DNA from: Pseudomonas sp. B6002
GTDB taxonomy: Bacteria > Pseudomonadota > Gammaproteobacteria > Pseudomonadales > Pseudomonadaceae
Direction: 5' to 3'
Assembly: GCF_013385985.1 (NCBI RefSeq)
Contig: NZ_JACAOY010000006.1
Coordinates: 650,198 to 714,197 of the forward strand
DNA: 64,000 nt
In this document: positions 62,923 to 64,000 of the stretch, piece by piece
Numbering within the stretch: position 1 is the stretch's first letter
Layout of the letters: the number at the start of each line of letters is the position of its first letter
Program-made: the position numbers and the translations under genes
Notes under the pieces: generated by a model
Seen by the model: the letters and a program-made list of their open reading frames with translations, nothing else
The model's database searches: none
What the model was told of the DNA's origin: nothing

Positions 62923-63888
62923 TTACGGCACGCCCATCACCAGTACACCACTGCCGCTGACGGCGCCGGCAGCGGGCAGCGACCCATTGCGCCGCACCAG
63001 GGAGAACGTCACATCGTCCCCGCCCGTACTGTTGGTTATCTGGGTCCTGAATGAACCGTTGACCTGGACGGCCGACCCCGCGCGCACCATCGCCGTACCC
63101 ACGTCGCTGTTGGTCATTCTTAGTAGGCGCGAATCAAAAGAGGAGGGCGTGCCTTTGTAGGTAATAGTGATGGGCAGGGTGACCCCGCCGTTCGGGCAGG
63201 AGTAAGTCAGCCTGCGATTAGTGCGAATGGAACTGGTCAGCGGGTCGGTGCCTATCGCGCGTTGATGGACGTTGCCGAAATCCACCACGATTGGGCTGTT
63301 GTTATTGATCGTGCAGGTCGACGGTGAAACGGTGAAGTTGTTACTGGCGCTGTAGGTCAGGGTGAGTTGCGCCGAGCCACTTCCCGTATTGTTGGTCTGG
63401 ACCATGCGCAGGATCCCGAGGGTGTCGCCTATGCGAATATCAATAGGGTTTCCCGGCGTGCTGCGCATCAAAATATAAGGCGCTATATCGATGGGATAAG
63501 TGATTGCATTGTCAGGCATGGTAGAGGCCAGAATGCCGATTGGAACCGGGGTATTGCGAAATACGCCGTTGATTCGCAAGCCCGTACCTTCAGAAGCGAA
63601 TTTTGGACCGGGCGTCCAGGGTGAACCGTTGCCCGTTGACCAGTAGTCGATGCCTGCGGACGGGGTCTGAGGGCCAATGGTGTAGCGGCATTCGAGCCGG
63701 GCACCTTCGAGCATTATTCGGTTTTGCGCAGTGTCCAGCCGCACGTTTACGGGCACCTGCAGGTTGATCGCTCCACCCCCTCCGACACTGATCCACCCTC
63801 CGCCATTCACGCGGCAATCTACTGCTCTTGCAGTCGTACTCACACCGATGAGGACAAGCAGCGCCATGGCGCCATAAAGTTGTTTCAT
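62923..63888 (-). CDS. Fimbrial adhesin/pilin (chaperone-usher type)
   Basis: 321 residues with a signal peptide (LLVLIGVSTTARA). An N-terminal lectin-like part (about 25-170) is followed by a C-terminal pilin domain with CTINNNSPIVVDFGNV and TYSCPNGG cysteines, ending in the SGSGVLVMGVP strand, as in FimH-type two-domain tip adhesins. AAGAAGAG lies upstream of the ATG at 63888. It probably belongs to a chaperone-usher operon continuing beyond the right edge. Confidence 0.85.
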   Translation of the reverse strand: MKQLYGAMALLVLIGVSTTARAVDCRVNGGGWISVGGGGAINLQVPVNVRLDTAQNRIMLEGARLECRYTIGPQTPSAGIDYWSTGNGSPWTPGPKFASEGTGLRINGVFRNTPVPIGILASTMPDNAITYPIDIAPYILMRSTPGNPIDIRIGDTLGILRMVQTNNTGSGSAQLTLTYSASNNFTVSPSTCTINNNSPIVVDFGNVHQRAIGTDPLTSSIRTNRRLTYSCPNGGVTLPITITYKGTPSSFDSRLLRMTNSDVGTAMVRAGSAVQVNGSFRTQITNSTGGDDVTFSLVRRNGSLPAAGAVSGSGVLVMGVP

Positions 63889-63981
63889 GTTGATCTCTTC
63901 TTTTCTCTGCCAGGGCGCGCTTGAACCAACTCTCGGTCGTGTTAAGCCGCTTGGGAGAAATGTTGGGTTTGTCTGAGGCTG

Positions 63982-64000
63982 TTACGGATAGTCCAGCGTA
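63982..64000 (-). CDS. Possible 3' end of the preceding fimbrial-operon gene
   Basis: In one minus-strand frame the window edge reads ...TLDYP followed by TAA, a common C-terminus style for fimbrial chaperone/usher or pilin genes. Only 19 bases are visible, so this is a weak call. Confidence 0.25.

Overview
This 64 kb window looks like a chromosomal segment of a fluorescent Pseudomonas, most likely the P. fluorescens group. The evidence is high GC with long antisense shadow ORFs, P. putida/P. fluorescens-type gene clusters (a P. putida-like hydroxyproline operon, a P. stutzeri-type trehalose synthase, many GlxA/AraC and LysR regulators) and a REP-type inverted repeat. Species assignment is inference; no database search was possible.

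Layout. (1) 0-10 kb: an EmrAB-type efflux operon (emrB runs off the left edge) divergent from a TetR regulator, then small stand-alone genes: a DUF1993 protein, a secreted PLD-type nuclease, a T3SS-associated-looking protein, a membrane-anchored hydrolase, a LysE exporter, a secreted protein with calpain-like Cys/His/Asn signatures, a 27-residue membrane peptide, a signal peptidase I and a GlxA-type regulator. (2) 10-18.4 kb: an ADP-ribosylglycohydrolase and a complete hydroxyproline catabolic operon (permease, 4-hydroxyproline epimerase, pyrroline-4-hydroxy-2-carboxylate deaminase, 2-oxoglutarate semialdehyde dehydrogenase, D-hydroxyproline dehydrogenase) with a divergent PAS-AraC regulator. 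(3) 18.5-27.6 kb: trehalose synthase, an intradiol dioxygenase with LysR, an HxlR/lipocalin-like pair, and a small catabolic cluster (LysR, tautomerase, cysteine hydrolase, aldo-keto reductase, FAH-family hydrolase).

(4) 27.8-35.9 kb is the accessory part. First come several unrecognised small genes of visibly lower GC (28.4-30.6 kb). Then comes a 5 kb segment bounded by 79/80-bp direct repeats that contain the 3' end of tRNA-Leu(UAA). It carries a lumazine-binding/SnoaL-like protein, two GlxA-type regulators flanking a DJ-1/isonitrile-hydratase-like enzyme, and a VOC protein, but no integrase.

(5) 36-48.1 kb: secreted coiled-coil protein, GFA and DinB proteins, YebE-like protein, outer-membrane-like protein, SLOG protein, a perfect REPIN-like inverted repeat, mgtA with a long leader encoding a proline-rich small protein, LysE, AraC, ArsB, and azlCD. 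(6) 48.2-64 kb: lipoprotein, ABC-F ATPase, topoisomerase IB, modABC with a clear ModE box, nitronate monooxygenase, an Asp-nucleophile alpha/beta hydrolase divergent from a CGNR regulator, the alkylation-repair genes ada and alkB, DUF1883, a tsdBA-like cytochrome pair (thiosulfate to tetrathionate), small lipoproteins, and a fimbrial adhesin at the right edge.

Most operons are metabolic or transport islands with adjacent divergent regulators. The most interesting unexplained items are the secreted calpain-like protein, the integrase-less tRNA-Leu-flanked segment, the orphan low-GC gene row next to it, the proline-rich ORF in the mgtA leader, and the Ada protein that has lost three of its four zinc cysteines.
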